In this document: positions 1 to 10,869 of the stretch, piece by piece
Numbering within the stretch: position 1 is the first letter of the stretch
Layout of the letters: every line of letters starts with the position of its first letter
Assembly (NCBI GenBank): GCA_948144175.1
Contig: CANXME010002095.1
Coordinates: 124,001 to 188,000, forward strand
From: Closterium sp. NIES-65
Taxonomy: Eukaryota > Streptophyta > Zygnematophyceae > Desmidiales > Closteriaceae
Length of the DNA stretch: 64,000 nt
Direction: 5' to 3'
Notes under the pieces: model-generated
The model's input: only the letters and a program-made list of their open reading frames with translations
Database searches by the model: none
Told to the model about the DNA's origin: nothing
Made by a program: the position numbers and the translations under genes

Positions 1-2520
1 CTGCTGCTGCTGCTTCCACTCCTTGTAGTACAAGGACTCAAGGAACTTCACATCCCTCGACACAGTCAGCTGCTGGCTGGTCAAGTCCCAAATCAGCCAG
101 CCCTTGTGATCCTTTGCAAGCCCCAAGTGCACACCCCATCTCCCAGAAGCTTCCAGTTTTCCCCTCTTCTCCTTAGGCACATGAAACACCACCATACAGC
201 CATAAGTTCTCAGCATGTTGACTGCAGGCACACTCCCATACCACTTGGTGTAGGGGACCCATTGCTTGTCCCCCACAGTCGCCAGCACCCGGTTCTTCAC
301 AACAACGACCTGCCGCAGTGCTGTCACCCAAAACGGATCCGGCAGCCCTGCATGCCCAAGGAGAGTGCGAGCACCTTCCTGCAGGGTCCGGTTGAACCGC
401 TCAGCCACGCCATTCTGCTGAGGGTTGTAAGGCACTGTGAGCTGATGCTGGATCCCCTTCCGCTTCAGCTCCTTCTCAAAATCAGCGCCGATGAACTCTC
501 CTCCGTTGTCAGTGCGGATCACCTTCACCTTGTGTCCGCTCTCCCTTTGTGCTCTCGGCATCCACTCCTTAAGAACAGCCGCTGCCACCTCCCCCTTAGT
601 CTTGAGAGGGTACACCCACACCGCACGCGTGTGGTCGTCCACAATTGTCAAGAAGTAGCGGCTGCCCGAGAGAGAAAGGGCCCTCGTGGGGCCCACCACA
701 TCCATGTGCACTAGTGCAAGTGGTGCCTTTGCTGGTCCTGTGCTGCTGCTGAAGGGAAACTTCGTGAATTTGGTCTCAAGGCAGGTAGGGCAGCTCCCAA
801 TCTCCTTTGCTCCCCCCTTCACCTCCAGCCCCTTCAAGCACCCATCCTTTACCAACTTCTGCAGCATAGGAATGTTCACATGGCACAGCCTCTCATGCCA
901 CGTCTCCCAATCGGCCTCACCACTCCCAGACGAAGCCTTTGCCCATGCAGCCGTTGCATCCACACCAGCAAGCACCTCACCATGTGATTGCTGTGGCTGC
1001 TGCACCTTCTTGACTGTATCCAGGGCCCCAGCAGTTGGTGCAATCTCCTCTCCTCCCGTAGTTGCCTTAGCCGCTGCCGCTGCCTTTGCCGTTGCTGGAG
1101 GTTTCCCATTCCAAGGGATGATGGGCAGCTGCCACAGGTCCTTGATGCAGCTGCTCTTCTCCTCCAGATTCCACAGCAGCAACTTCCCAAGCTTTGCACG
1201 GCAGCTGGTTGGGCCGAACGTAGCTTTGGCCTTGCTTTTCTGCAGCCGGCGCACAGAGAGGAGGTTAGCGGATAAGCCTTCAACCAACAGCACATTTCCC
1301 AGCCCCACAAGCCCCCCATTAGCTCCCATAACCTTGGCATTCCCAACACCAATCACAGGGAGCAAGGCACCTGAAGCGGCAGCCACAAACTTTATCTTCC
1401 CAGGGGGCTTCACCTCATCAAGCAAATCTGCCCGTGGAGTCATGTGACTCGTGCAACTTGAATCGATCACCCAGTGAGTGAGGGGGTGCATCACAACCTT
1501 CCCAACTGAACCCACATCACCCCCACTCCCTTGCACGTCCTCAACCATGAGGAACATACCAGGGTCGGCTTTACCTTGTGCACCATCACCTTGTGCACCT
1601 GAACCTTGCACAGCACCACCTCGTGCACGTTCACCACTTGGCGGCTTCATGCCTGGAGGCGCCCATCCTTCAGGCCGGCTGAAACACTTGAACCATGGGT
1701 GTCCAGCCTTCTTGCAGTACCAGCACGCACCCTCCATTCGGGTACTCCCCCTGCCACCAGAGCTCCCATGCCCCTCATTGTAGTCACCTCGGCCTCTCCC
1801 TCTGCCAAAGCCTCTCCCACGGCCTCGGCCTCTCCCTCCCCCTCTCCCTCTGCTGCCTCCTGCAGCTCCATACCCCTCAGCAGTTTTGTTGGCAGCACCA
1901 CCTCCAGTGTGGCGCCTGCGGAAGTCCTCCTGCAGGATCTGCTGCCGTAGCCACTCAGGCGTCCATTTGTCCTGCTGAACGTTGAGGGTGGGGATGAGGT
2001 TGTCCCACGAGTTGTCGAGCACCGAGATGATCTTGGTGCACTGTTGCATCTGCGACACTTCGCTGCCCGCCGCTGCTATCCTCGCATAGGTGTCCTTGAT
2101 CTTGTCAAGGACCGGCTTCACATCATCTCCCGGCCGCATGGAGAGGGCAGCCAACTCCTTCTCCAATACGATCACCATCGGCAGCGTGTTGGGTTGAACC
2201 ACGTCGCGTAGCAACTTCCACGCCTTTGGTCCCGAGTCATCGAGCTCCACCAAATCCTTGATATGCTGGAACATGTCGTTGTTGACCGACTGTAGAATCA
2301 AGTCGTACAGCACCGCGCTCTTCTCAATCCACCGATCGCGGGCGTCTCCTTCCCCCGGCATCTTCTCCTCTCCCATTGCAATTTTCAGCAGCTTGTAGCG
2401 CTTGAAGGCGCTCCGCATCCGCCCGCTCCATTCCTCGTAGTTGGAGCCATCCAAAGCTTCGATCTTGGATGGTGGCGGTTCACTCCTCTTCTCAGCTGCA
2501 TCTCCACTCCCTTGATTCAT
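1..2520 (-). CDS. Gag-protease-integrase polyprotein of array unit A (3' end cut by window)
   Basis: This is the first array unit, read leftward from ATG at 2520 off the window edge. About 340 bp of the C-terminus, including the poly-Gln tract, lies outside. The visible part matches the complete unit at 3834-6695: gag, Arg-Gly-rich segment, CCHC knuckle, protease-like segment and integrase. No disabling change is visible in the part present. The product would coat, process and integrate element RNA/cDNA but cannot copy it, because no reverse transcriptase is encoded. Confidence 0.85.
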   Translation of the reverse strand, partial: MNQGSGDAAEKRSEPPPSKIEALDGSNYEEWSGRMRSAFKRYKLLKIAMGEEKMPGEGDARDRWIEKSAVLYDLILQSVNNDMFQHIKDLVELDDSGPKAWKLLRDVVQPNTLPMVIVLEKELAALSMRPGDDVKPVLDKIKDTYARIAAAGSEVSQMQQCTKIISVLDNSWDNLIPTLNVQQDKWTPEWLRQQILQEDFRRRHTGGGAANKTAEGYGAAGGSRGRGGGRGRGRGRGFGRGRGRGDYNEGHGSSGGRGSTRMEGACWYCKKAGHPWFKCFSRPEGWAPPGMKPPSGERARGGAVQGSGAQGDGAQGKADPGMFLMVEDVQGSGGDVGSVGKVVMHPLTHWVIDSSCTSHMTPRADLLDEVKPPGKIKFVAAASGALLPVIGVGNAKVMGANGGLVGLGNVLLVEGLSANLLSVRRLQKSKAKATFGPTSCRAKLGKLLLWNLEEKSSCIKDLWQLPIIPWNGKPPATAKAAAAAKATTGGEEIAPTAGALDTVKKVQQPQQSHGEVLAGVDATAAWAKASSGSGEADWETWHERLCHVNIPMLQKLVKDGCLKGLEVKGGAKEIGSCPTCLETKFTKFPFSSSTGPAKAPLALVHMDVVGPTRALSLSGSRYFLTIVDDHTRAVWVYPLKTKGEVAAAVLKEWMPRAQRESGHKVKVIRTDNGGEFIGADFEKELKRKGIQHQLTVPYNPQQNGVAERFNRTLQEGARTLLGHAGLPDPFWVTALRQVVVVKNRVLATVGDKQWVPYTKWYGSVPAVNMLRTYGCMVVFHVPKEKRGKLEASGRWGVHLGLAKDHKGWLIWDLTSQQLTVSRDVKFLESLYYKEWKQQQQ

Positions 2521-2742
2521 CTCCTCTGCTCCCAATCAGAGGTTTCAGCTCCCCCCTTTGCTGGTCACAATGTAGATCCACACAATCTTCACAAGTGACG
2601 GCGCCAACAAAATTTCGGCAGAGTTTCCCCTTAGCGGAAGTCACATCCAACCTCCAGAACTCCACTTAGGCACGCCCACAGGCCATGGTGGGTCTAGGAG
2701 GGTCTTCACACTTCAGTAGACTCTCCACAAAGTCCTTCATCA

Positions 2743-2754
2743 GCTCTGATACCA
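2743..2754 (-). promoter_or_regulatory. Primer-binding site for initiator tRNA-Met (unit A)
   Basis: The minus strand reads TGGTATCAGAGC, the standard plant copia primer site complementary to the 3' end of initiator tRNA-Met. It lies 2 nt inside the LTR that begins at 2757. Identical sites occur at 6918-6929, 11092-11103, 15269-15280, 19447-19458 and 23621-23632, so every unit keeps the cis signal for minus-strand priming although none encodes the polymerase. Confidence 0.9.
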
Positions 2755-2756
2755 CT

Positions 2757-3635
2757 TGTTAGAGACTAAGGATCGAGTCTGTGAAGATTAGGAGCCTAAA
2801 TTTCTCAAAATCGTTGGCTTGAAATTCTGGACAGAAACCGCGACTTCACAAGAAACGTTGTCGACGAAAAGTGCACCTGTTAGAATCGTCTCAAACTCGA
2901 GTATGTTATAGCCCTTGTTTGTGGCTATCATTCCCAATTTGAATCGTATCCAAAGGTGAAGTAAATCTCGAGTTATGCTTCTCGGCGCACCAGGGGGTAT
3001 GCTGCCACATAGAAATTAAATTCACTCACAATAGTTTCACAAGTTCACAAGAGTTGCACACAAGAGAGTTAGAGTAGCACTAAACCAGGTGGAAGGAAAG
3101 AGGAGCACGAGAGGGAAGGTCCCAAGGAGTCCCCAACCAAAGAAAACTCCATGCCACACAATTCCCTTCCCCATAGGCAACCCAACTTTGACATTTGTCA
3201 CTATCCCAACCTCCACAATCCACCTCAACCCAACTTGGCCACACTTGCCAACCTGGTTTGGTTTCGCCCAACCAATTGGCAGCAACTACAGTAGTAGTGA
3301 CGAGTTTCTCAACCCCCAAAAGTCTGTACCCCATATTGAGTCAACCCCACAACTCTCCATGGTCACCACAACCAAATATCAAAAGCATACGAACTCCAAC
3401 GTTCGTAACTTTCTTGTTCGTGCTCCGATTGAAGTGATTCTTGGTTCGTCGGAAAGCTCTTGAGGAGTGGAGTCACTTCAGATATCTGCTCAAGCCAAAT
3501 AACATTCACACACACTCAGAAAATCCAAACCGCACAAAACACAAATTCTTGCACACGCTCACACCACGCATGCAATGCACGAACATGTGATGGGAGGCAG
3601 ACAGACGTGAATGCATATGATTGCATCACACAACA
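2757..3635 (-). repeat. LTR 1 of the copia array
   Basis: An 879-bp LTR with TG...CA ends, bordered by the primer site at its low-coordinate end and the purine tract at 3636-3650. It is 1 nt longer than the other five LTRs because of an extra T near 2880. It overlaps no real gene: short frames inside it repeat in every unit and carry no recognisable domain. Confidence 0.92.
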
Positions 3636-3650
3636 AACTCCCCCTCTGGC
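3636..3650 (-). promoter_or_regulatory. Polypurine tract of array unit
   Basis: The minus strand reads GCCAGAGGGGGAGTT immediately before the LTR start TGTTGTGTGATG. This is the expected place and composition for a plus-strand primer. The same tract follows LTRs 2-5. It is absent after LTR 6, where foreign sequence begins at 24513, which fixes the array edge. Confidence 0.85.
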
Positions 3651-3833
3651 TGCCAACCATCATCCCACATGCCATAGCTCAAGCATGCACCCTCAATGCA
3701 CACTCATCCCAGCAAGCTTCATTCACTTCCAACACTCATCCAAATGGACAATCATCTCCTTCCAACATCCCACTTCCAACATCTCCTCTTTGCTCAAATC
3801 TGCAGCACCCTCTGCAGCCTCTGTTTCAAAACA

Positions 3834-6695
3834 CTATCCACCAAACCATCTCATTGCAGCTCCATAGCAATATGCTATCTCATCCTCATCCATCTGCTCA
3901 GCCACACTTCCAGCCGGTACCACACTTTGCGTGCCATAGCTCGCATAGGTCAGCCTGTTAGGAGGGTGCACATCCCTCCTAGGACAGTCAGCCGGACATG
4001 CGGCACCTTGTGGAGCACCTTGCTGCTGCTGCTGCTGCTGCGGCTCCTCCACCTCAGGTTCTCCCCCATCCTCAGTCACCCCAGAAATCTCCTCCTCTGA
4101 GACAGTGACCTGCACTTGCCTCAAAGGCCGCTGCACCTCATCAGCCTCAATGATCAGCGGTGTAGTAGGAAGCTTCTGCTGCTGCTGCTTCCACTCCTTG
4201 TAGTACAAGGACTCAAGGAACTTCACATCCCTCGACACAGTCAGCTGCTGGCTGGTCAAGTCCCAAATCAGCCAGCCCTTGTGATCCTTTGCAAGCCCCA
4301 AGTGCACACCCCATCTCCCAGAAGCTTCCAGTTTTCCCCTCTTCTCCTTAGGCACATGAAACACCACCATACAGCCATAAGTTCTCAGCATGTTGACTGC
4401 AGGCACACTCCCATACCACTTGGTGTAGGGGACCCATTGCTTGTCCCCCACAGTCGCCAGCACCCGGTTCTTCACAACAACGACCTGCCGCAGTGCTGTC
4501 ACCCAAAACGGATCCGGCAGCCCTGCATGCCCAAGGAGAGTGCGAGCACCTTCCTGCAGGGTCCGGTTGAACCGCTCAGCCACGCCATTCTGCTGAGGGT
4601 TGTAAGGCACTGTGAGCTGATGCTGGATCCCCTTCCGCTTCAGCTCCTTCTCAAAATCAGCGCCGATGAACTCTCCTCCGTTGTCAGTGCGGATCACCTT
4701 CACCTTGTGTCCGCTCTCCCTTTGTGCTCTCGGCATCCACTCCTTAAGAACAGCCGCTGCCACCTCCCCCTTAGTCTTGAGAGGGTACACCCACACCGCA
4801 CGCGTGTGGTCGTCCACAATTGTCAAGAAGTAGCGGCTGCCCGAGAGAGAAAGGGCCCTCGTGGGGCCCACCACATCCATGTGCACTAGTGCAAGTGGTG
4901 CCTTTGCTGGTCCTGTGCTGCTGCTGAAGGGAAACTTCGTGAATTTGGTCTCAAGGCAGGTAGGGCAGCTCCCAATCTCCTTTGCTCCCCCCTTCACCTC
5001 CAGCCCCTTCAAGCACCCATCCTTTACCAACTTCTGCAGCATAGGAATGTTCACATGGCACAGCCTCTCATGCCACGTCTCCCAATCGGCCTCACCACTC
5101 CCAGACGAAGCCTTTGCCCATGCAGCCGTTGCATCCACACCAGCAAGCACCTCACCATGTGATTGCTGTGGCTGCTGCACCTTCTTGACTGTATCCAGGG
5201 CCCCAGCAGTTGGTGCAATCTCCTCTCCTCCCGTAGTTGCCTTAGCCGCTGCCGCTGCCTTTGCCGTTGCTGGAGGTTTCCCATTCCAAGGGATGATGGG
5301 CAGCTGCCACAGGTCCTTGATGCAGCTGCTCTTCTCCTCCAGATTCCACAGCAGCAACTTCCCAAGCTTTGCACGGCAGCTGGTTGGGCCGAACGTAGCT
5401 TTGGCCTTGCTTTTCTGCAGCCGGCGCACAGAGAGGAGGTTAGCGGATAAGCCTTCAACCAACAGCACATTTCCCAGCCCCACAAGCCCCCCATTAGCTC
5501 CCATAACCTTGGCATTCCCAACACCAATCACAGGGAGCAAGGCACCTGAAGCGGCAGCCACAAACTTTATCTTCCCAGGGGGCTTCACCTCATCAAGCAA
5601 ATCTGCCCGTGGAGTCATGTGACTCGTGCAACTTGAATCGATCACCCAGTGAGTGAGGGGGTGCATCACAACCTTCCCAACTGAACCCACATCACCCCCA
5701 CTCCCTTGCACGTCCTCAACCATGAGGAACATACCAGGGTCGGCTTTACCTTGTGCACCATCACCTTGTGCACCTGAACCTTGCACAGCACCACCTCGTG
5801 CACGTTCACCACTTGGCGGCTTCATGCCTGGAGGCGCCCATCCTTCAGGCCGGCTGAAACACTTGAACCATGGGTGTCCAGCCTTCTTGCAGTACCAGCA
5901 CGCACCCTCCATTCGGGTACTCCCCCTGCCACCAGAGCTCCCATGCCCCTCATTGTAGTCACCTCGGCCTCTCCCTCTGCCAAAGCCTCTCCCACGGCCT
6001 CGGCCTCTCCCTCCCCCTCTCCCTCTGCTGCCTCCTGCAGCTCCATACCCCTCAGCAGTTTTGTTGGCAGCACCACCTCCAGTGTGGCGCCTGCGGAAGT
6101 CCTCCTGCAGGATCTGCTGCCGTAGCCACTCAGGCGTCCATTTGTCCTGCTGAACGTTGAGGGTGGGGATGAGGTTGTCCCACGAGTTGTCGAGCACCGA
6201 GATGATCTTGGTGCACTGTTGCATCTGCGACACTTCGCTGCCCGCCGCTGCTATCCTCGCATAGGTGTCCTTGATCTTGTCAAGGACCGGCTTCACATCA
6301 TCTCCCGGCCGCATGGAGAGGGCAGCCAACTCCTTCTCCAATACGATCACCATCGGCAGCGTGTTGGGTTGAACCACGTCGCGTAGCAACTTCCACGCCT
6401 TTGGTCCCGAGTCATCGAGCTCCACCAAATCCTTGATATGCTGGAACATGTCGTTGTTGACCGACTGTAGAATCAAGTCGTACAGCACCGCGCTCTTCTC
6501 AATCCACCGATCGCGGGCGTCTCCTTCCCCCGGCATCTTCTCCTCTCCCATTGCAATTTTCAGCAGCTTGTAGCGCTTGAAGGCGCTCCGCATCCGCCCG
6601 CTCCATTCCTCGTAGTTGGAGCCATCCAAAGCTTCGATCTTGGATGGTGGCGGTTCACTCCTCTTCTCAGCTGCATCTCCACTCCCTTGATTCAT
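3834..6695 (-). CDS. Gag-protease-integrase polyprotein, array unit B (reference copy)
   Basis: A 953-residue ORF from ATG at 6695; the frame is open 5 codons further upstream but without an ATG. Residues about 25-200 are copia-type gag. Residues 222-246 are an Arg-Gly repeat likely to bind RNA. A CCHC knuckle (CWYCKKAGHPWFKC) spans 266-279. The protease site near 352 reads D-S-S-C-T-S-H, where the family has D-S-G, so activity is doubtful. The integrase zinc module has H542, H547, C577 and C580, and the DDE residues are D607 (HMDVVGP), D671 (RTDNGGEF) and E707 (NGVAERF). A poly-Gln tract (7 CAG) lies at 886-892, and the protein stops soon after, where reverse transcriptase should begin. The element therefore has gag and integrase but no RT or RNase H and would need a partner element for copying. 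Confidence 0.9.
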   Translation of the reverse strand: MNQGSGDAAEKRSEPPPSKIEALDGSNYEEWSGRMRSAFKRYKLLKIAMGEEKMPGEGDARDRWIEKSAVLYDLILQSVNNDMFQHIKDLVELDDSGPKAWKLLRDVVQPNTLPMVIVLEKELAALSMRPGDDVKPVLDKIKDTYARIAAAGSEVSQMQQCTKIISVLDNSWDNLIPTLNVQQDKWTPEWLRQQILQEDFRRRHTGGGAANKTAEGYGAAGGSRGRGGGRGRGRGRGFGRGRGRGDYNEGHGSSGGRGSTRMEGACWYCKKAGHPWFKCFSRPEGWAPPGMKPPSGERARGGAVQGSGAQGDGAQGKADPGMFLMVEDVQGSGGDVGSVGKVVMHPLTHWVIDSSCTSHMTPRADLLDEVKPPGKIKFVAAASGALLPVIGVGNAKVMGANGGLVGLGNVLLVEGLSANLLSVRRLQKSKAKATFGPTSCRAKLGKLLLWNLEEKSSCIKDLWQLPIIPWNGKPPATAKAAAAAKATTGGEEIAPTAGALDTVKKVQQPQQSHGEVLAGVDATAAWAKASSGSGEADWETWHERLCHVNIPMLQKLVKDGCLKGLEVKGGAKEIGSCPTCLETKFTKFPFSSSTGPAKAPLALVHMDVVGPTRALSLSGSRYFLTIVDDHTRAVWVYPLKTKGEVAAAVLKEWMPRAQRESGHKVKVIRTDNGGEFIGADFEKELKRKGIQHQLTVPYNPQQNGVAERFNRTLQEGARTLLGHAGLPDPFWVTALRQVVVVKNRVLATVGDKQWVPYTKWYGSVPAVNMLRTYGCMVVFHVPKEKRGKLEASGRWGVHLGLAKDHKGWLIWDLTSQQLTVSRDVKFLESLYYKEWKQQQQKLPTTPLIIEADEVQRPLRQVQVTVSEEEISGVTEDGGEPEVEEPQQQQQQQGAPQGAACPADCPRRDVHPPNRLTYASYGTQSVVPAGSVAEQMDEDEIAYCYGAAMRWFGG

Positions 6696-6931
6696 CTCCT
6701 CTGCTCCCAATCAGAGGTTTCAGCTCCCCCCTTTGCTGGTCACAATGTAGATCCACACAATCTTCACAAGTGACGGCGCCAACAAAATTTCGGCAGAGTT
6801 TCCCCTTAGCGGAAGTCACATCCAACCTCCAGAACTCCACTTAGGCACGCCCACAGGCCATGGTGGGTCTAGGAGGGTCTTCACACTTCAGTAGACTCTC
6901 CACAAAGTCCTTCATCAGCTCTGATACCACT

Positions 6932-7809
6932 TGTTAGAGACTAAGGATCGAGTCTGTGAAGATTAGGAGCCTAAATTTCTCAAAATCGTTGGCTTGAAAT
7001 TCTGGACAGAAACCGCGACTTCACAAGAAACGTTGTCGACGAAAAGTGCACCGTTAGAATCGTCTCAAACTCGAGTATGTTATAGCCCTTGTTTGTGGCT
7101 ATCATTCCCAATTTGAATCGTATCCAAAGGTGAAGTAAATCTCGAGTTATGCTTCTCGGCGCACCAGGGGGTATGCTGCCACATAGAAATTAAATTCACT
7201 CACAATAGTTTCACAAGTTCACAAGAGTTGCACACAAGAGAGTTAGAGTAGCACTAAACCAGGTGGAAGGAAAGAGGAGCACGAGAGGGAAGGTCCCAAG
7301 GAGTCCCCAACCAAAGAAAACTCCATGCCACACAATTCCCTTCCCCATAGGCAACCCAACTTTGACATTTGTCACTATCCCAACCTCCACAATCCACCTC
7401 AACCCAACTTGGCCACACTTGCCAACCTGGTTTGGTTTCGCCCAACCAATTGGCAGCAACTACAGTAGTAGTGACGAGTTTCTCAACCCCCAAAAGTCTG
7501 TACCCCATATTGAGTCAACCCCACAACTCTCCATGGTCACCACAACCAAATATCAAAAGCATACGAACTCCAACGTTCGTAACTTTCTTGTTCGTGCTCC
7601 GATTGAAGTGATTCTTGGTTCGTCGGAAAGCTCTTGAGGAGTGGAGTCACTTCAGATATCTGCTCAAGCCAAATAACATTCACACACACTCAGAAAATCC
7701 AAACCGCACAAAACACAAATTCTTGCACACGCTCACACCACGCATGCAATGCACGAACATGTGATGGGAGGCAGACAGACGTGAATGCATATGATTGCAT
7801 CACACAACA
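6932..7809 (-). repeat. LTR 2 of the copia array
   Basis: An 878-bp LTR with the same TG...CA ends, primer site and purine tract as LTR 1. It lacks the extra T of LTR 1 and otherwise looks identical by eye. Confidence 0.92.
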
Positions 7810-8007
7810 AACTCCCCCTCTGGCTGCCAACCATCATCCCACATGCCATAGCTCAAGCATGCACCCTCAATGCACACTCATCCCAGCAAGCTTCATTCAC
7901 TTCCAACACTCATCCAAATGGACAATCATCTCCTTCCAACATCCCACTTCCAACATCTCCTCTTTGCTCAAATCTGCAGCACCCTCTGCAGCCTCTGTTT
8001 CAAAACA

Positions 8008-10869
8008 CTATCCACCAAACCATCTCATTGCAGCTCCATAGCAATATGCTATCTCATCCTCATCCATCTGCTCAGCCACACTTCCAGCCGGTACCACACT
8101 TTGCGTGCCATAGCTCGCATAGGTCAGCGTGTTAGGAGGGTGCACATCCCTCCTAGGACAGTCAGCCGGACATGCGGCACCTTGTGGAGCACCTTGCTGC
8201 TGCTGCTGCTGCTGCGGCTCCTCCACCTCAGGTTCTCCCCCATCCTCAGTCACCCCAGAAATCTCCTCCTCTGAGACAGTGACCTGCACTTGCCTCAAAG
8301 GCCGCTGCACCTCATCAGCCTCAATGATCAGCGGTGTAGTAGGAAGCTTCTGCTGCTGCTGCTTCCACTCCTTGTAGTACAAGGACTCAAGGAACTTCAC
8401 ATCCCTCGACACAGTCAGCTGCTGGCTGGTCAAGTCCCAAATCAGCCAGCCCTTGTGATCCTTTGCAAGCCCCAAGTGCACACCCCATCTCCCAGAAGCT
8501 TCCAGTTTTCCCCTCTTCTCCTTAGGCACATGAAACACCACCATACAGCCATAAGTTCTCAGCATGTTGACTGCAGGCACACTCCCATACCACTTGGTGT
8601 AGGGGACCCATTGCTTGTCCCCCACAGTCGCCAGCACCCGGTTCTTCACAACAACGACCTGCCGCAGTGCTGTCACCCAAAACGGATCCGGCAGCCCTGC
8701 ATGCCCAAGGAGAGTGCGAGCACCTTCCTGCAGGGTCCGGTTGAACCGCTCAGCCACGCCATTCTGCTGAGGGTTGTAAGGCACTGTGAGCTGATGCTGG
8801 ATCCCCTTCCGCTTCAGCTCCTTCTCAAAATCAGCGCCGATGAACTCTCCTCCGTTGTCAGTGCGGATCACCTTCACCTTGTGTCCGCTCTCCCTTTGTG
8901 CTCTCGGCATCCACTCCTTAAGAACAGCCGCTGCCACCTCCCCCTTAGTCTTGAGAGGGTACACCCACACCGCACGCGTGTGGTCGTCCACAATTGTCAA
9001 GAAGTAGCGGCTGCCCGAGAGAGAAAGGGCCCTCGTGGGGCCCACCACATCCATGTGCACTAGTGCAAGTGGTGCCTTTGCTGGTCCTGTGCTGCTGCTG
9101 AAGGGAAACTTCGTGAATTTGGTCTCAAGGCAGGTAGGGCAGCTCCCAATCTCCTTTGCTCCCCCCTTCACCTCCAGCCCCTTCAAGCACCCATCCTTTA
9201 CCAACTTCTGCAGCATAGGAATGTTCACATGGCACAGCCTCTCATGCCACGTCTCCCAATCGGCCTCACCACTCCCAGACGAAGCCTTTGCCCATGCAGC
9301 CGTTGCATCCACACCAGCAAGCACCTCACCATGTGATTGCTGTGGCTGCTGCACCTTCTTGACTGTATCCAGGGCCCCAGCAGTTGGTGCAATCTCCTCT
9401 CCTCCCGTAGTTGCCTTAGCCGCTGCCGCTGCCTTTGCCGTTGCTGGAGGTTTCCCATTCCAAGGGATGATGGGCAGCTGCCACAGGTCCTTGATGCAGC
9501 TGCTCTTCTCCTCCAGATTCCACAGCAGCAACTTCCCAAGCTTTGCACGGCAGCTGGTTGGGCCGAACGTAGCTTTGGCCTTGCTTTTCTGCAGCCGGCG
9601 CACAGAGAGGAGGTTAGCGGATAAGCCTTCAACCAACAGCACATTTCCCAGCCCCACAAGCCCCCCATTAGCTCCCATAACCTTGGCATTCCCAACACCA
9701 ATCACAGGGAGCAAGGCACCTGAAGCGGCAGCCACAAACTTTATCTTCCCAGGGGGCTTCACCTCATCAAGCAAATCTGCCCGTGGAGTCATGTGACTCG
9801 TGCAACTTGAATCGATCACCCAGTGAGTGAGGGGGTGCATCACAACCTTCCCAACTGAACCCACATCACCCCCACTCCCTTGCACGTCCTCAACCATGAG
9901 GAACATACCAGGGTCGGCTTTACCTTGTGCACCATCACCTTGTGCACCTGAACCTTGCACAGCACCACCTCGTGCACGTTCACCACTTGGCGGCTTCATG
10001 CCTGGAGGCGCCCATCCTTCAGGCCGGCTGAAACACTTGAACCATGGGTGTCCAGCCTTCTTGCAGTACCAGCACGCACCCTCCATTCGGGTACTCCCCC
10101 TGCCACCAGAGCTCCCATGCCCCTCATTGTAGTCACCTCGGCCTCTCCCTCTGCCAAAGCCTCTCCCACGGCCTCGGCCTCTCCCTCCCCCTCTCCCTCT
10201 GCTGCCTCCTGCAGCTCCATACCCCTCAGCAGTTTTGTTGGCAGCACCACCTCCAGTGTGGCGCCTGCGGAAGTCCTCCTGCAGGATCTGCTGCCGTAGC
10301 CACTCAGGCGTCCATTTGTCCTGCTGAACGTTGAGGGTGGGGATGAGGTTGTCCCACGAGTTGTCGAGCACCGAGATGATCTTGGTGCACTGTTGCATCT
10401 GCGACACTTCGCTGCCCGCCGCTGCTATCCTCGCATAGGTGTCCTTGATCTTGTCAAGGACCGGCTTCACATCATCTCCCGGCCGCATGGAGAGGGCAGC
10501 CAACTCCTTCTCCAATACGATCACCATCGGCAGCGTGTTGGGTTGAACCACGTCGCGTAGCAACTTCCACGCCTTTGGTCCCGAGTCATCGAGCTCCACC
10601 AAATCCTTGATATGCTGGAACATGTCGTTGTTGACCGACTGTAGAATCAAGTCGTACAGCACCGCGCTCTTCTCAATCCACCGATCGCGGGCGTCTCCTT
10701 CCCCCGGCATCTTCTCCTCTCCCATTGCAATTTTCAGCAGCTTGTAGCGCTTGAAGGCGCTCCGCATCCGCCCGCTCCATTCCTCGTAGTTGGAGCCATC
10801 CAAAGCTTCGATCTTGGATGGTGGCGGTTCACTCCTCTTCTCAGCTGCATCTCCACTCCCTTGATTCAT
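8008..10869 (-). CDS. Gag-protease-integrase polyprotein, array unit C
   Basis: A 953-residue copy of the unit B protein with the same domain order, intact integrase DDE and zinc-module residues, the same D-S-S protease site and 7 Gln codons. The one change I noticed is Arg to Thr close to the C-terminus (C to G on the plus strand near 8128). No stop or frameshift is present. Confidence 0.9.
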   Translation of the reverse strand: MNQGSGDAAEKRSEPPPSKIEALDGSNYEEWSGRMRSAFKRYKLLKIAMGEEKMPGEGDARDRWIEKSAVLYDLILQSVNNDMFQHIKDLVELDDSGPKAWKLLRDVVQPNTLPMVIVLEKELAALSMRPGDDVKPVLDKIKDTYARIAAAGSEVSQMQQCTKIISVLDNSWDNLIPTLNVQQDKWTPEWLRQQILQEDFRRRHTGGGAANKTAEGYGAAGGSRGRGGGRGRGRGRGFGRGRGRGDYNEGHGSSGGRGSTRMEGACWYCKKAGHPWFKCFSRPEGWAPPGMKPPSGERARGGAVQGSGAQGDGAQGKADPGMFLMVEDVQGSGGDVGSVGKVVMHPLTHWVIDSSCTSHMTPRADLLDEVKPPGKIKFVAAASGALLPVIGVGNAKVMGANGGLVGLGNVLLVEGLSANLLSVRRLQKSKAKATFGPTSCRAKLGKLLLWNLEEKSSCIKDLWQLPIIPWNGKPPATAKAAAAAKATTGGEEIAPTAGALDTVKKVQQPQQSHGEVLAGVDATAAWAKASSGSGEADWETWHERLCHVNIPMLQKLVKDGCLKGLEVKGGAKEIGSCPTCLETKFTKFPFSSSTGPAKAPLALVHMDVVGPTRALSLSGSRYFLTIVDDHTRAVWVYPLKTKGEVAAAVLKEWMPRAQRESGHKVKVIRTDNGGEFIGADFEKELKRKGIQHQLTVPYNPQQNGVAERFNRTLQEGARTLLGHAGLPDPFWVTALRQVVVVKNRVLATVGDKQWVPYTKWYGSVPAVNMLRTYGCMVVFHVPKEKRGKLEASGRWGVHLGLAKDHKGWLIWDLTSQQLTVSRDVKFLESLYYKEWKQQQQKLPTTPLIIEADEVQRPLRQVQVTVSEEEISGVTEDGGEPEVEEPQQQQQQQGAPQGAACPADCPRRDVHPPNTLTYASYGTQSVVPAGSVAEQMDEDEIAYCYGAAMRWFGG

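Noticed and set aside
686..1447. Long plus-strand frames recurring in each array unit (about 250 codons)
   Set aside because: They lie opposite the gag-integrase ORF, have low-complexity composition and no domain; they are antisense shadows.
3089..3463. Short frames inside the LTRs on both strands
   Set aside because: They repeat only because the LTR repeats. No motif or start context supports them, and they overlap regulatory LTR sequence.
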